This document shows, piece by piece, positions 1 through 9,261 of a DNA stretch of 64,000 bases. Each line of letters opens with the position of its first letter. Positions within the stretch are counted from its first letter, which is position 1. The position numbers and the translations under genes are program-made. This stretch comes from Paenibacillus crassostreae (GTDB lineage Bacteria > Bacillota > Bacilli > Paenibacillales > Paenibacillaceae). Below the pieces are notes generated by a model, which saw nothing but the letters and a program-made list of their open reading frames with translations, had not been told where the DNA came from and searched no databases. Location of the stretch: NCBI RefSeq assembly GCF_001857945.1, contig NZ_CP017770.1:2976001-3040000 (forward strand), read 5' to 3'.

Positions 1-93
1 GTACCTACAGGTAGTGATGTGACTAGCTTGGAGCAACGGATCGCTGCTTTGGAGAGCAAAATCGCGGAGCTGGAATCACCGAAGGCTGAATAA
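1..93 (+). CDS. C-terminal end of a coiled-coil (phasin-like) protein, partial
   Basis: Only the last 30 codons are in the window. The residues are Leu/Ile/Ala/Glu/Lys rich with a heptad-like spacing (LEQRIAALESKIAELE), which is what a coiled coil looks like. The TAA stop shares its last A with the ATG of the next gene (TAATG), so the two are translationally coupled. Short phasin-like coiled-coil proteins commonly precede aarF-type kinases in Bacillales as far as I recall; that placement is the only reason for the family suggestion. The start and most of the protein lie upstream of the window. Confidence 0.6.
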   Translation, partial: VPTGSDVTSLEQRIAALESKIAELESPKAE

Positions 94-1763
94 TGGCTAT
101 ACGAATTAGACATACTGGACGTTATCGAGAAATTGCCATGGCGCTTATACGCCATGGTTTTGGTTATATGGTGGAAGAAATTGAACTGTTTCAGGTCCTT
201 ACGCTACCGAGACGGTGGATCACACATGAATCATTGGAGAGTAAATCGTTAGGTGAGAGGATTCGGCATGTGCTTGAAGATTTGGGTCCGACCTTTATTA
301 AATTGGGTCAGCTTGCGAGTACAAGAGCTGATTTGCTTCCAGATTCCCTGATCCAAGAACTTGTCAAACTTCAAGCACAAGTCCCATCTTTCTCATCAGA
401 GACAGCTAAGGGAATTCTAGCTCAAGAATTAGGTACAACGGTAGAAGATGCTTTTTCATGGTTTGAGGATAATCCAGTTGCTGCTGCATCCATTGGACAA
501 GTTCATCTCGGTAAGTTAACAACTGGTGAGGCTGTAGCTGTCAAGATCCAACGACCAGGTGTAATGAAGATGGTTAGCCGCGACCTTGATATTATTAGCG
601 ATCTTGCGGTTGTGATTGAGAAACGTTGGGAATGGGCGAGGCAATACCAATTGAAGCGAATTGTGCAAGAGTTATCCAAGTCGATTATGGCAGAGCTGGA
701 CTATGCACAGGAAGCCCGAAATGCAGAGAGAATTGCACTGCAATTCCAGAACAACCGTCATATTCACATTCCCCAAATTTATTGGCAATTCACATCATCT
801 CGTGTACTTACTATGGAATATGTGGAAGGGATCATGGTTCGGAACAAGCATGAATTGATTGAAGAAGGATATGATCTGAAGGAAATTGCTGAACGTATCA
901 CCAACGGGATGCTACATCAAATATTTATAGAGGGATTCTTTCACGGTGACCCACATCCAGGTAATATTCTAGTCCGCAAGGACGGTAGTATTGCCTTCAT
1001 CGACTTTGGGATGGTAGGTCGAATTAGTACAGAGATGAAAGAACAGTTATCGTCACTCATTATTGCGCTCATGCGTAAAAATAGTGAAGGTATGGTTCGC
1101 GCTATTCTAAAGCTTGGTTTATTCCCGGATGATGGAGAAATATCTGCGTTACGAGCTGATCTATCACGCTTGCAGGAGGAGTATTATGATATCCCTTTCG
1201 CGGATATGAGTATGGGAAAAGCTTTGAATGATCTATTCGGAGTTGCTAGACAACATCAGATCATCATCCCTCCAGACTTAACGCTTCTTGGAAAAGCTTT
1301 ATTGACCATAGAAGGTGTGATTGAGAATATAGATCCCACGCTTAGTATTATTGATATGGCAGAGCCCTTCGGAAAGAAACTTGTGAAGGAACGTTATAGT
1401 GCAGAAAAGTTGACCAAGAAGTTGTTCGTGGGATTAGGCAGTCTGTTCGAAGGTGTATTGGATCTTCCTGGACAAGCTCGGCAGTTATCATCGCTAATCA
1501 GTAAGGGGAAATTAAAAGTTGAGATAAGTGTACCTGAACTGAGTGCCATGATGCGTCATCTAGATCAGATTAGCAACAGATTATCGATAAGTATTGTTCT
1601 GCTGGCATTCAGTATTATTATGGCGGGGCTTATTATTGGCTCAGCTATGAATAACGAAGCTTCGATCTTATGGCAACTGCCTGTGATCGGTATTGCATTC
1701 ATCATCGCATTGCTCATGGTATTGTGGTTGTTGTATGGTATATTTAAATCAGGGAGGTTCTAG
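93..1763 (+). CDS. AarF/ABC1/UbiB family atypical kinase
   Basis: A 556-residue membrane-anchored protein of the ABC1/UbiB atypical kinase family. The N-terminal KxGQ signature (FIKLGQLASTR, about residues 69-79), an Ala-rich loop in place of the usual Gly-rich loop (AAASIGQVH, about 130), the VAVKIQ ATP-binding lysine (about 149), the catalytic HGDPHPGN (about 285) and the IDFGMVG metal-binding motif (about 305) are all visible. Two hydrophobic helices close the protein (about residues 500-550). Family members support quinone or lipid metabolism and membrane homeostasis; the substrate here is unknown. Its ATG overlaps the upstream stop codon, so it is the second gene of an operon with the coiled-coil protein. 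Length is normal for the family and nothing looks broken. Confidence 0.93.
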   Translation: MAIRIRHTGRYREIAMALIRHGFGYMVEEIELFQVLTLPRRWITHESLESKSLGERIRHVLEDLGPTFIKLGQLASTRADLLPDSLIQELVKLQAQVPSFSSETAKGILAQELGTTVEDAFSWFEDNPVAAASIGQVHLGKLTTGEAVAVKIQRPGVMKMVSRDLDIISDLAVVIEKRWEWARQYQLKRIVQELSKSIMAELDYAQEARNAERIALQFQNNRHIHIPQIYWQFTSSRVLTMEYVEGIMVRNKHELIEEGYDLKEIAERITNGMLHQIFIEGFFHGDPHPGNILVRKDGSIAFIDFGMVGRISTEMKEQLSSLIIALMRKNSEGMVRAILKLGLFPDDGEISALRADLSRLQEEYYDIPFADMSMGKALNDLFGVARQHQIIIPPDLTLLGKALLTIEGVIENIDPTLSIIDMAEPFGKKLVKERYSAEKLTKKLFVGLGSLFEGVLDLPGQARQLSSLISKGKLKVEISVPELSAMMRHLDQISNRLSISIVLLAFSIIMAGLIIGSAMNNEASILWQLPVIGIAFIIALLMVLWLLYGIFKSGRF

Positions 1764-1807
1764 CGTGAAATATATTAGGATATATTTCAGCTGAACCTTT
1801 GAATTTC

Positions 1808-1857
1808 AAGTAGAAATGGCTTTGCTGTCTAATATGACGGTAAAGCCGTTTCTACTT
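1808..1857. other. Long hairpin downstream of the AarF gene
   Basis: Arms AAGTAGAAATGGCTTT (1808-1823) and AAAGCCGTTTCTACTT (1842-1857) pair over 16 positions with a single wobble, around an 18-nt loop. No T-tract follows on either strand, so it may be a weak terminator or a 3' end-stabilising structure. The rest of the 1764-2186 gap holds no convincing gene; it probably carries the promoter and 5' leader of the RNA helicase. Confidence 0.45.
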
Positions 1858-2186
1858 ACGTGTTGGCATGTTACAATGGGGTTTAGGTTCAATATAAGAC
1901 GTGGTTATCAATGTTAAAGAGATAATGTTGTTTATGCGATTTACGTATATACAGCCATACATAACTATCAGAGCAATGGCTGGCATGGAAGTTAATTTTG
2001 CTTGAGATAATAGGTAGGTTAAATGATGATCAGATCCTGTATCCACATATTCCTTGCAGAGACGGATATCGTCCGTTAAAGGACGACAAGGTCGGGTTTT
2101 CGTATAAAATGATCTGTGTATGTTGTAACTTATAAAGAACGATAACAGCACTGCCAATTAAAAATAAATAGAACGAGGTGAAGGAT

Positions 2187-3938
2187 TTGCCCAATTTTCA
2201 TGACTTAGGTGTTACAGAAGAGTTAGACAAGCTTATTCGTAATCAAGGTATCACAGAACCAACTCCGGTACAACATGAAGCAATTCCATTATTGTTAGCA
2301 GGTCGAGATGTGATTGCTCGTGCGCGCACGGGAACAGGAAAGACATTAGCATTCTTATTACCAATATTAATGAAGATTGATCCCAATCGTCAATTTCCAC
2401 AAGCGCTAGTCGTAGCTCCAACACGTGAGTTGGCTCTACAGATTACAGAAGAAGCACGGAAGTTAACAAGACACACAGATGTGAAGATTCTTGCGGTCTA
2501 TGGAGGACAAGATGTTGAGAAACAACTACGTAAGTTAGAAGGTGGAAGACATCTCATCATAGGTACACCTGGCCGGTTATTGGATCATTTAGGGCGCGGA
2601 ACATTGGATCTTGGTGGCGTAAAAATGCTGGTATTGGATGAAGCAGATCAAATGCTCCATATGGGATTCTTGAACGATGTTGAGACATTGATTCAAGCAC
2701 TTCCATACCGTCGCCAGACGATGTTATTCTCTGCGACGATGCCAGCTGAGATCAAAAGAATCGCTGGTGCGTACACAACCGATGCCGAAGATATTATCAT
2801 TAAGGGTGAGAATTCACTTGTTCCACTTGAGAATATTCGTCAGGTCGTTATTGAGTGTTCTGATCGAAACAAGCAGGATGCATTGTTCAATATGATTAAT
2901 GAATACAACCCTTATCTAGCTCTAGTGTTCTGCCGAACTAAACGTCGTGCGAAGGTTCTTAATATGGCATTACAAGATAAAGGATATAACTCAGATGAGC
3001 TCCACGGTGATCTTTCACAAGGAAAAAGAGAAGCCGTAATGCGTAAATTCCGTGAGGCTAAATTACACATTCTTGTTGCAACTGATGTAGCAGCGCGCGG
3101 ATTGGATGTTGAAGGAATCTCACATGTATTTAACTACGATATTCCGCAAGATGTCGAGAGCTATATTCATCGAATTGGTCGTACAGGTCGCGCAGGTGAT
3201 AAAGGTCTTGCGATTACATTAGCTGATCCTAAGGATAAGCCGGAAGTACAGCGGATCGAGTTGGAAATCCGTCATAATATTGAAAAGCTACGTTATGAGA
3301 ATCATGATGGCAAGATTGAATTTAAGAAAGTGAGTACATTCAATTCCTCTAGTAAAAAAACTAAAGGGAGCCGCGATGGTGAGCTGTCTTCCCGCAGTAA
3401 GTCTGGTGGTCGCGGAGGTGAAGCACGCGGTGGAAGTAGCCGCGGAGGCGAAGCACGCGGTGGAAGTAGTCGCGGAGGCGAAGCACGCGGAGGAAGTGGC
3501 CGCGTAGGTGAAGCACGCGGAGGAAGTAGCCGCGGAAGCGAAGCGCGCGTAGGAAGTAGCCGCGTAGGTGAAGCACGCGGAGGAAGTGGCCGCGGAGGCG
3601 AAGCACGCGGTGGAAGTGGCCGCGGAGGCGAAGCACGCGGAGGAAGTAGCCACGGAGGCGAAGCACGCGGAGGAAGTAGCCGCGTAGGTGAAGCACGCGG
3701 AGGAAGTAGCCGCGGAAGCGAAGCGCGCGGAGGAAGTAGCCGCGTAGGCGAAGCACGCGTAGGAAGTGGCCGCGTAGGTGAAGCACGCGTAGGAAGTAGC
3801 CGCGGAAGCGAAGCACGCGGAGGAAGTAGCCGCGGAGGTGAAGCACGCGGTGGAAGTGCTTATGGTTCTTCGGCAGGACGTTCGTCCAGTAGAGGCCCAA
3901 GTGGTGGTGGAAATAAAGGATATTCACGTAAGAAATAA
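2187..3938 (+). CDS. DEAD-box ATP-dependent RNA helicase with Gly/Arg/Ser repeat tail
   Basis: Unwinds or remodels RNA using ATP (583 residues from the chosen start). All core motifs are present in order: Q motif (EPTPVQ), Walker A (ARTGTGKT), PTRELALQ, GTPGRLLD, DEAD, SAT, then in RecA domain 2 LVFCRTK, ATDVAARGLD and HRIGRTGR. After residue about 409 comes a low-complexity basic tail of fifteen 10-residue units (consensus GGEARGGSSR) and a final Ser/Gly/Arg stretch ending in KGYSRKK. Arg/Gly tails in bacterial DEAD-box proteins bind RNA or rRNA non-specifically. I place the start at TTG 2187, because the in-frame GTG at 2178 overlaps the GAGGTG ribosome binding site. Which CshA, DeaD or YfmL subgroup it belongs to is not resolved. 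Confidence 0.93.
   Translation: MPNFHDLGVTEELDKLIRNQGITEPTPVQHEAIPLLLAGRDVIARARTGTGKTLAFLLPILMKIDPNRQFPQALVVAPTRELALQITEEARKLTRHTDVKILAVYGGQDVEKQLRKLEGGRHLIIGTPGRLLDHLGRGTLDLGGVKMLVLDEADQMLHMGFLNDVETLIQALPYRRQTMLFSATMPAEIKRIAGAYTTDAEDIIIKGENSLVPLENIRQVVIECSDRNKQDALFNMINEYNPYLALVFCRTKRRAKVLNMALQDKGYNSDELHGDLSQGKREAVMRKFREAKLHILVATDVAARGLDVEGISHVFNYDIPQDVESYIHRIGRTGRAGDKGLAITLADPKDKPEVQRIELEIRHNIEKLRYENHDGKIEFKKVSTFNSSSKKTKGSRDGELSSRSKSGGRGGEARGGSSRGGEARGGSSRGGEARGGSGRVGEARGGSSRGSEARVGSSRVGEARGGSGRGGEARGGSGRGGEARGGSSHGGEARGGSSRVGEARGGSSRGSEARGGSSRVGEARVGSGRVGEARVGSSRGSEARGGSSRGGEARGGSAYGSSAGRSSSRGPSGGGNKGYSRKK
3414..3863 (+). repeat. 30-bp coding minisatellite, 15 units, in the helicase tail
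   Basis: Fifteen contiguous in-frame 30-bp units encode the helicase tail. The first two residues of successive units run GG GG GG VG GS VG, then the same six again, then VG GS GG. This shows a 180-bp (six-unit) duplication on top of the 30-bp unit. The GCG alanine codon found only in units 5 and 11 supports the same register. The repeat creates long antisense open frames that are artefacts. Confidence 0.95.
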
Positions 3939-3957
3939 GATAGGTTTCATTAAAGGA

Positions 3958-3985
3958 GAGGGGGGAGTGATTCCTCCTCTTTTTT
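3958..3985 (+). terminator. Rho-independent terminator after the helicase
   Basis: A G-rich arm (GAGGGGGGAG) pairs with TTCCTCCTC and is followed by T6, 20 nt after the helicase stop codon. Confidence 0.8.
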
Positions 3986-4311
3986 GTTTGAACAAATCTT
4001 CTAGAGTAGAAAGAAATACAGTCAAACGAGGGAATGAGAACTATTTATGGGATGGGAAATAGTAGTGGTTAACGGTCTTAGTAGGTAGAAATATTGGCGA
4101 TGGTGTTGTTGGAAGGTATAAATGTTGGTTAGATAGAGGATGTAGAAGAGGTAAAGGTGTTAGTGGAGTTGAGATAGCAGCGGTAGCATTAGTAAGTAAA
4201 ATTAGTATAAAGGCAATTGCGGTATATTTCTCCAAGAGATGGATCCGGAATGAAGGGCTGTATCCTTCTCCTCTTGGAGGCTAAATCGACTAAGGGTGAT
4301 GCTACTAATTG
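3986..4311. other. Non-coding stretch with a compound hairpin
   Basis: I see no convincing gene. The + strand is unusually purine- and G/T-rich between 4050 and 4200 and has one frame open for about 65 codons without a start codon. At 4230-4279 there is a stem of CTCCAAGAG with CTCTTGGAG enclosing a smaller GAAGG/CCTTC stem. It lies just past the 3' end of the minus-strand CheY-like gene and could be its terminator, but no T-tract accompanies it. Confidence 0.4.
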
Positions 4312-4677
4312 TTATTGATCGGTTATGATCTTGTGGATGGCCTCTTTCACTCGGCTTTCCTGAATAGGTTTGACAACAAAATCTTTTGCTCCTGCTCGTA
4401 TAGCTTCAGTAATCATCGATTGTTGACCCAAGGCAGAACAAATGACGATTTTTGCGGATGGATCGATCTTTATAATTTCTTTAAGTGCAGATACTCCACT
4501 CATTCTAGGCATATTGATATCCATAGTGACTAGATCAGGGTGTAGCTCTGAATATTTCAAGATAGCCTCATAGCCATCTTCCGCTTCGGCAATAACCGTA
4601 TGTCCCATACCTGTAATGATTTCTTTGAGTATCAGTCGCATAAATTGAGAATCGTCAACTACGATAATATTTGCCAC
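4312..4677 (-). CDS. Stand-alone CheY-like response regulator receiver
   Basis: A single receiver domain of 121 residues with no output domain. The acidic pair D8/D9, the phospho-acceptor D53 (TMDINMP), the switch residue S81 (ICSALG) and the invariant K103 (VVKP) are all in place, so it should be phosphorylatable. It resembles CheY of the chemotaxis pathway, which relays kinase CheA signals to the flagellar switch, but no chemotaxis genes adjoin it, so a different phosphorelay is possible. Start is GTG 4677, seven bases after a good CGGAGGA site. It is divergent from the DUF3243 gene and the 269-bp gap between them must hold both promoters; I could not single out either one. Confidence 0.9.
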   Translation of the reverse strand: MANIIVVDDSQFMRLILKEIITGMGHTVIAEAEDGYEAILKYSELHPDLVTMDINMPRMSGVSALKEIIKIDPSAKIVICSALGQQSMITEAIRAGAKDFVVKPIQESRVKEAIHKIITDQ

Positions 4678-4946
4678 ACTAGTTCCTCCGTATTATTACA
4701 TATTGAAGTATTAGATCATTAGATATATATACATATTCTTTATATCGGCACTTTTTACTATTTTATAAAGTTAATGAATGCTCTACTTTAAGATATTGAT
4801 TCCTTTGTGTTGCAAACTTGTCACAAATCATAGTGTATTACATATGGAATAAGATCTAACAAGATGCAAATGATAATACTAAATGATTCATCTGCTAATG
4901 GCTTTGATAACAACTGAATGAGCTAGGAACTCAAAGGAGGCGTACC

Positions 4947-5291
4947 ATGTCAGAACATAATCACGCAGTGAATAAAGAGGGTGTATTGGATGTGGATAAA
5001 GTGGATGATGTAATAGATAGGATTAGCGATAGTCGTAAGGATAACATCCTCTCCGATTTTGAATTTTTTCGGAATTACTTAAATACCAGAATTAACCTCG
5101 GTAAATCTATTGGACTTAATGATGAGCAATTAGCACTTACAGCTGAGAAAGTTGCTGGTTACTTATCAGAAAATGAAGAACCACGTAACCGGGAGGAGAA
5201 GCTTTTACAGGAGCTTTGGAAAGTTGGAACGAAGGCAGAACAGCATAGTTTGTCGCATTTATTAGTGAAGTTGGCTCAATCAACTTCTTAA
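4947..5291 (+). CDS. DUF3243 family protein (YmfJ-like)
   Basis: A 114-residue acidic cytosolic protein without membrane segments. The region FEFFRNYLNTRINLGKSIGL followed by LALTAEKVAGYL is what I recognise as the DUF3243 core seen in B. subtilis YmfJ; the first about 35 residues are an extra charged N-terminal segment compared with that about 85-residue protein. Function of the family is unknown to me. The start is well supported by AAAGGAGG seven bases before the ATG. It stands alone; a small GGGCC/GGCCC hairpin about 25 bp after the stop lacks a T-tract. Confidence 0.8.
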   Translation: MSEHNHAVNKEGVLDVDKVDDVIDRISDSRKDNILSDFEFFRNYLNTRINLGKSIGLNDEQLALTAEKVAGYLSENEEPRNREEKLLQELWKVGTKAEQHSLSHLLVKLAQSTS

Positions 5292-5445
5292 TAGTAAGTG
5301 GTGAAGATAAGGCGTGGGCCGTCAGGCCCTACTCTTACATAACAAAGTGGATTTTATAAACTCTGGTACAGACCTCCATCATGGCTCAAAAAGTGAAGGA
5401 GGGGATTCTATCGATTTTGGGTGTCTAATCGCCACAGCTTTTGAA

Positions 5446-6549
5446 TTATCGTAGAAATCCATAATCCGTTATCTTTATATGCATATGACATTCGATGTTT
5501 ACTAGGGGATATTGATCATGCCAATTTAATTTACTCCAATTGCTGTAAGGCATACTATTTCTGACATATGTACCTATGCCGAGACTATCTGCTTTCTTTT
5601 CTTGCAGGTATTTTATCACTTGTTGGGCCCTTTGAGTTGTTATTTCAGAGATCTCTTGCTCAAGTTTACGTCTGTCGGCATTATCACTTAGTTTTAATTC
5701 GCCGATGTACTCTGTTGCGGAAGCTAGCACATTTACATGGATCATTACTTTCATTTGATTATCATCATAAGTAACGTGAACCTTTTTTTTGCTGCTTATG
5801 GCAGTTAACGTAAGGGATTGACTTTCTTGAGTATCATTCGATAAATCAAAGTCGAGTTCACCTTGTTGTAGGTTGCCTCGAAGAAAAGCAAATATCATTA
5901 AGTCCTGTGGTTTAATCTTACCCACAACCTTGTCATCTTTAAAAAGGGCAACGCCATCCACACGGATACTTTCCCCGGCATCTTTAATCATGGGAGCAAT
6001 AGGGTCAATCCCATCATCATAATAATCTCTTGTAAATGTGTATAAAGTGGTATTAGGTATGCTTTGACCCGCTGATTCTTTATGGATAAGGCGATCTATA
6101 TATTTTCCTGTTGGTGGGAATTGTTTAAAGTTTTTTTCGAGCAAATTTCCAGCATCACCATTGACAATAATTATATTAATTCGATCTCCGATCGAGGGAT
6201 CTCTCATTAGGGTATCTAGGTTATTCCGCAGACCCTCCTTACTTGCTATTGATTGACCAAATAGAGCGAGCCGTAATTGTCCGCTAACTAATGTAAGACT
6301 AGTTTGTTTATTTAAATTAATTCTTCCTCCTTTACTACTTTTAGATTCTGTCTTTAGAAAAATTCTGTTTGTTTTGATATCAGGATTTGAGACAGGAACA
6401 CTAATTGCACTTTTTAATTGTCCCTCTGAACCTAAATCGTAAGCTACAGAGTGAGTGAATCCTACTTTCTCTAAAATTCGTTGGTCACTGCAACCTGTAA
6501 GAAGAATGATTAAGATAAGAATTGAAATGATATTACGGTTATTAATCAT
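5446..6549 (-). CDS. gerC: Spore germination lipoprotein, GerC family (Ger(x)C)
   Basis: Third gene of a gerABC-type nutrient germinant receptor operon. The N-terminus is a lipoprotein signal with the lipobox LTGC and acylated Cys20, so the 367-residue protein is anchored to the outer face of the forespore inner membrane. The rest matches the Ger(x)C layout of a mixed alpha/beta domain and a long helical section rich in Glu/Gln/Lys near the C-terminus. Family members work with the GerA and GerB subunits to sense amino acids, sugars or nucleosides and trigger germination. Its ATG overlaps gerB by 8 bp, and GAGAGGTAA precedes it. Which germinant is recognised cannot be read from the sequence; the symbol denotes the family only. 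Confidence 0.92.
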   Translation of the reverse strand: MINNRNIISILILIILLTGCSDQRILEKVGFTHSVAYDLGSEGQLKSAISVPVSNPDIKTNRIFLKTESKSSKGGRINLNKQTSLTLVSGQLRLALFGQSIASKEGLRNNLDTLMRDPSIGDRINIIIVNGDAGNLLEKNFKQFPPTGKYIDRLIHKESAGQSIPNTTLYTFTRDYYDDGIDPIAPMIKDAGESIRVDGVALFKDDKVVGKIKPQDLMIFAFLRGNLQQGELDFDLSNDTQESQSLTLTAISSKKKVHVTYDDNQMKVMIHVNVLASATEYIGELKLSDNADRRKLEQEISEITTQRAQQVIKYLQEKKADSLGIGTYVRNSMPYSNWSKLNWHDQYPLVNIECHMHIKITDYGFLR

Positions 6550-7621
6550 GTGTATTACCTCTCATTCTTTGTACAAGTAGAAGAAGAATTAAGATTATCG
6601 GGAGCCCGAAGGAGATGACCACTTCCGAATAACCTAAGTAGGTTAACCAGCGATCTATTTCATTTAGAGAATCAGGAATAAAGGAGATAAAGTAGGATAT
6701 AGACAGGAGAATTAACGCGAGAAACTTATGATTGATTGGAAACATCCTGTAAGTCACTTCCTTGGCAGCCCACCAATACATTCCTGATGTGATAATGATG
6801 GAGAACAACATAAAGCCGAATAGTAAATTTTCTGTGCCCTGAAGAAAAGGGAGTTGAATGTAACCTAGAATATTTAAGAGAGGAAACTGAAGGTTCTTCA
6901 AATGTGCATGACCATAGAATCCGAAAGCCATAAAAGCGGTATATAAATATGTGATAGTAACCATGATATTGCTGACTTGGGCTGCTTTCATGAGTTTTGT
7001 TTGTTTATTGGTGTATGGGAAGAGAAACAGGCATAATTCAAAACCCAAAAAGCTTATTAAAATTGTAAAAAAACCATTTGTTGTAAAAGTTGCCTCGCGG
7101 AAAATAAAAGGGGTTAGCCTTGAAAATTCAAAGTCGCTATAAAGATAAAACAGTAATATTATCATCCAAATGATAAGCCAAAAAAAGACGGTCGCTGCCT
7201 TGGCTATATTGTATATACTCTTGATGATTAGAAAATAGGCAACCACATCAATCACTAATTTAAATACCATTGGATGTGTCGTTGGGAAAGCATGCATTTT
7301 AAATATAAGTACGTATTGCTTGCTAACTAAGCAACCGAGAATAGCAAATATAAAGATTAATGCGAGATAAAGTGGATATATTATGAACTTTGGAATGGAC
7401 TTCTCTAGGATATCAAGAATGGATTTCCCCTTTCCTAACCGATAGACAGCAGAGATTAAGAAAAGATTTAGTGATACGATAATAGAAACTAGGATTAATG
7501 ACAGCCACCCATTGGTACCAAAGTGTTGAGCTAAAAGGCGGGGAAGCGTGATAATGATTGCACCTGTTTGTGTCATATAAAGAAGTATAGTTACGTGAAA
7601 TTGAGATAATTTTTCTTTCAT
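6542..7621 (-). CDS. gerB: Spore germination permease subunit, GerB family
   Basis: A 359-residue integral membrane protein with about ten hydrophobic segments, of the GerB branch of the amino acid-polyamine-organocation superfamily. It forms the membrane subunit of the germinant receptor and is thought to bind the germinant. The opening MKEKLSQFHVTILLYMTQTG and the central region around the GFELCLFLFPY segment are typical of the family. It lies 11 bp after gerA and overlaps gerC by 8 bp, giving the standard A-B-C order of one transcript. No damage is visible. Confidence 0.92.
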   Translation of the reverse strand: MKEKLSQFHVTILLYMTQTGAIIITLPRLLAQHFGTNGWLSLILVSIIVSLNLFLISAVYRLGKGKSILDILEKSIPKFIIYPLYLALIFIFAILGCLVSKQYVLIFKMHAFPTTHPMVFKLVIDVVAYFLIIKSIYNIAKAATVFFWLIIWMIILLFYLYSDFEFSRLTPFIFREATFTTNGFFTILISFLGFELCLFLFPYTNKQTKLMKAAQVSNIMVTITYLYTAFMAFGFYGHAHLKNLQFPLLNILGYIQLPFLQGTENLLFGFMLFSIIITSGMYWWAAKEVTYRMFPINHKFLALILLSISYFISFIPDSLNEIDRWLTYLGYSEVVISFGLPIILILLLLVQRMRGNTHD

Positions 7622-7632
7622 TCAACCCATCC

Positions 7633-9120
7633 TTACTTTCTTATCTTATTTTTAACCTTATTAAGTGGCTTGCCCTGAGTAGGTCTTTTCTTGAGGAACC
7701 TAAAAGGCGCAATAATAAATAAATCCTTCCAGTCACCGGGTTTAAAGGGAGCAATGGGCGTGAGATAAGAAGAATTAAGACTGGTAAGACCACTTAAATG
7801 AATCACGATGGCGGAAAGACCGATAGCGATTCCGAAATTCCCCCAAATCCCTGCTAGAAGAATTAGACCAAAGCGGAGAAGACGAATGGAAGCACTCATG
7901 ACATAGGCAGGAGTAACAAAAGATGCAATAGCAGACGAAGCTACTGCAATGATGAGTATGTTGCTTGTCAGACCTGCTTGCACGGATGCTTGTCCGATCA
8001 CGATACCACCAACGATACCAATGGTTTGACCGATCTTGGAAGGCAATCGGGCACCGGCCTCACGCAGAAGTTCAATCGTTACTTCCATGAACAATGCTTC
8101 AAAGATTGGAGGGAAGGGAACCTTACTCCGTGATTCGACCAGTGTCATAAGTAGATTCTCTGGAATCATTTCGTAATGATATGTTGTCACTGAAACGTAT
8201 AATGCAGTAAATAACAGCGTAATAATGAGTGCGACGAACCTTAATAAGCGACTTGCGCTGCCAAGTAACCAACGTTGATTATAATCATCAGAAGATGCGA
8301 AATACTCAACGAAAGAGGTAGGCGCACTAAATGCCGAAGGGCTACCGTCCACAATTCCAACAATTCTTCCACCAACCAATTTCGATGCCATCGCCTCTGG
8401 ACGTTCCGAAGTGAGAAATTGTGGGAAAACGGAGTACGGGTCATCATCTATGAATTGAAGTAACATATTCGTATCGAAGACGGAATCGACTTCAATATTG
8501 CTTATCCTAGTAATAGCTTCATTAACAAAATCCATATTAGCGATATCTTTGATGTACAGAAGATAGATATTTGTTTTGGTTACCTCCCCTACGGAGAGTT
8601 GAATTACTTTCAAATGAGAACTTTTTATTCGTTGACGAATAAGAGATAAATTAATGCCCGCTTGTTCGGTGAAAGCATCATGTGGGCCTGTAATGACCGT
8701 TTCCGTTTCGGATGGTTGTACAGTACGAGATTTAAGACCAAAGACATCCACAAGATAAGCATCTTGCCGAAAGAAGGTAGCTACTCGTCCAGATAAAATC
8801 CCGATAATCAATTCCTTAGCATCTGTAACTAAGGAATACTGAGATTGCTCTAATAATGTTGGGATATCCTCAAAACTTTGTACGGTTAAAAGGGGATGCA
8901 TGACTTCTCGATATAGCTTATCTTGATCCACTTGATGACTGAAATATATTAGATCAATCCCAATATCCGGATAATTCCTGTGGGTCAGATCGATACAATC
9001 TTGAAACTCAGACAGTATATGCGAAAGAGAAGGTTTTGCGGATGAATCGTCAAGTTTCGGAGTGGAAGGGGCTGAAGTATCTTGTTTCTTGTTCTGCAAT
9101 ATTCGTTTGAAGAAATTCAC
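7633..9120 (-). CDS. gerA: Spore germination protein, GerA family
   Basis: First gene of the germinant receptor operon (495 residues). A soluble N-terminal domain of about 280 residues is followed by a membrane domain with about five or six hydrophobic helices. The family hallmark, a FPPIFEALFMEVTIELLREA-type segment with the EAGARLP continuation, is at about residues 335-360. GerA subunits oligomerise in the spore inner membrane and may form the ion-release channel. The start is GTG 9120 behind AGGAG with an 11-nt spacer. A sigma-F-like promoter sits 40 bp upstream (separate entry), consistent with expression in the forespore. The operon continues into gerB and gerC. Confidence 0.94.
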   Translation of the reverse strand: MNFFKRILQNKKQDTSAPSTPKLDDSSAKPSLSHILSEFQDCIDLTHRNYPDIGIDLIYFSHQVDQDKLYREVMHPLLTVQSFEDIPTLLEQSQYSLVTDAKELIIGILSGRVATFFRQDAYLVDVFGLKSRTVQPSETETVITGPHDAFTEQAGINLSLIRQRIKSSHLKVIQLSVGEVTKTNIYLLYIKDIANMDFVNEAITRISNIEVDSVFDTNMLLQFIDDDPYSVFPQFLTSERPEAMASKLVGGRIVGIVDGSPSAFSAPTSFVEYFASSDDYNQRWLLGSASRLLRFVALIITLLFTALYVSVTTYHYEMIPENLLMTLVESRSKVPFPPIFEALFMEVTIELLREAGARLPSKIGQTIGIVGGIVIGQASVQAGLTSNILIIAVASSAIASFVTPAYVMSASIRLLRFGLILLAGIWGNFGIAIGLSAIVIHLSGLTSLNSSYLTPIAPFKPGDWKDLFIIAPFRFLKKRPTQGKPLNKVKNKIRK

Positions 9121-9160
9121 AAAAGCACACGCTCCTGACTGACTAAAGATAGATATATTT

Positions 9161-9190
9161 CACTATGCCCGTATAATCGAAACGTTAAAC
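9161..9190 (-). promoter_or_regulatory. Sigma-F/G-type forespore promoter of the ger operon
   Basis: On the minus strand GTTTA, a 15-nt spacer and GGGCATAGTG fit the published B. subtilis sigma-F consensus (GYWTA-N15-GGnnAnAnTR) at every fixed position. It is about 40 bp upstream of the gerA start. Sigma-G recognises overlapping sequences and normally drives ger operons, so which factor uses it is open. Confidence 0.75.
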
Positions 9191-9261
9191 CTTGTGAACA
9201 TCCTATGAAGGTAGAGGATGAATCCTTTCTGGTGATCTCTGTAGTGGATTAAAAATAATGC

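Noticed and set aside
1852..2157. 101-codon minus-strand frame between the kinase and helicase
   Set aside because: No ribosome binding site, no recognisable protein features, and it overlaps the hairpin arm at 1842-1857.
3414..3863. Regular 30-bp repeats that could be mistaken for a CRISPR array
   Set aside because: Units are contiguous without spacers and encode the helicase tail in frame.
3361..3927. Long antisense open frame (188 codons) and a second one (3288-3653) across the helicase tail
   Set aside because: They are created by the 30-bp repeat (RGYFLRVLHL-type repeats antisense to GGEARGGSSR); no ribosome binding site or non-repetitive content.
4041..4235. 64-codon minus-strand frame and a startless plus-strand frame in the 4.0-4.3 kb gap
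   Set aside because: Low-complexity Thr/Pro/Leu or Gly/Val composition from a purine-rich strand, no start with ribosome binding site.
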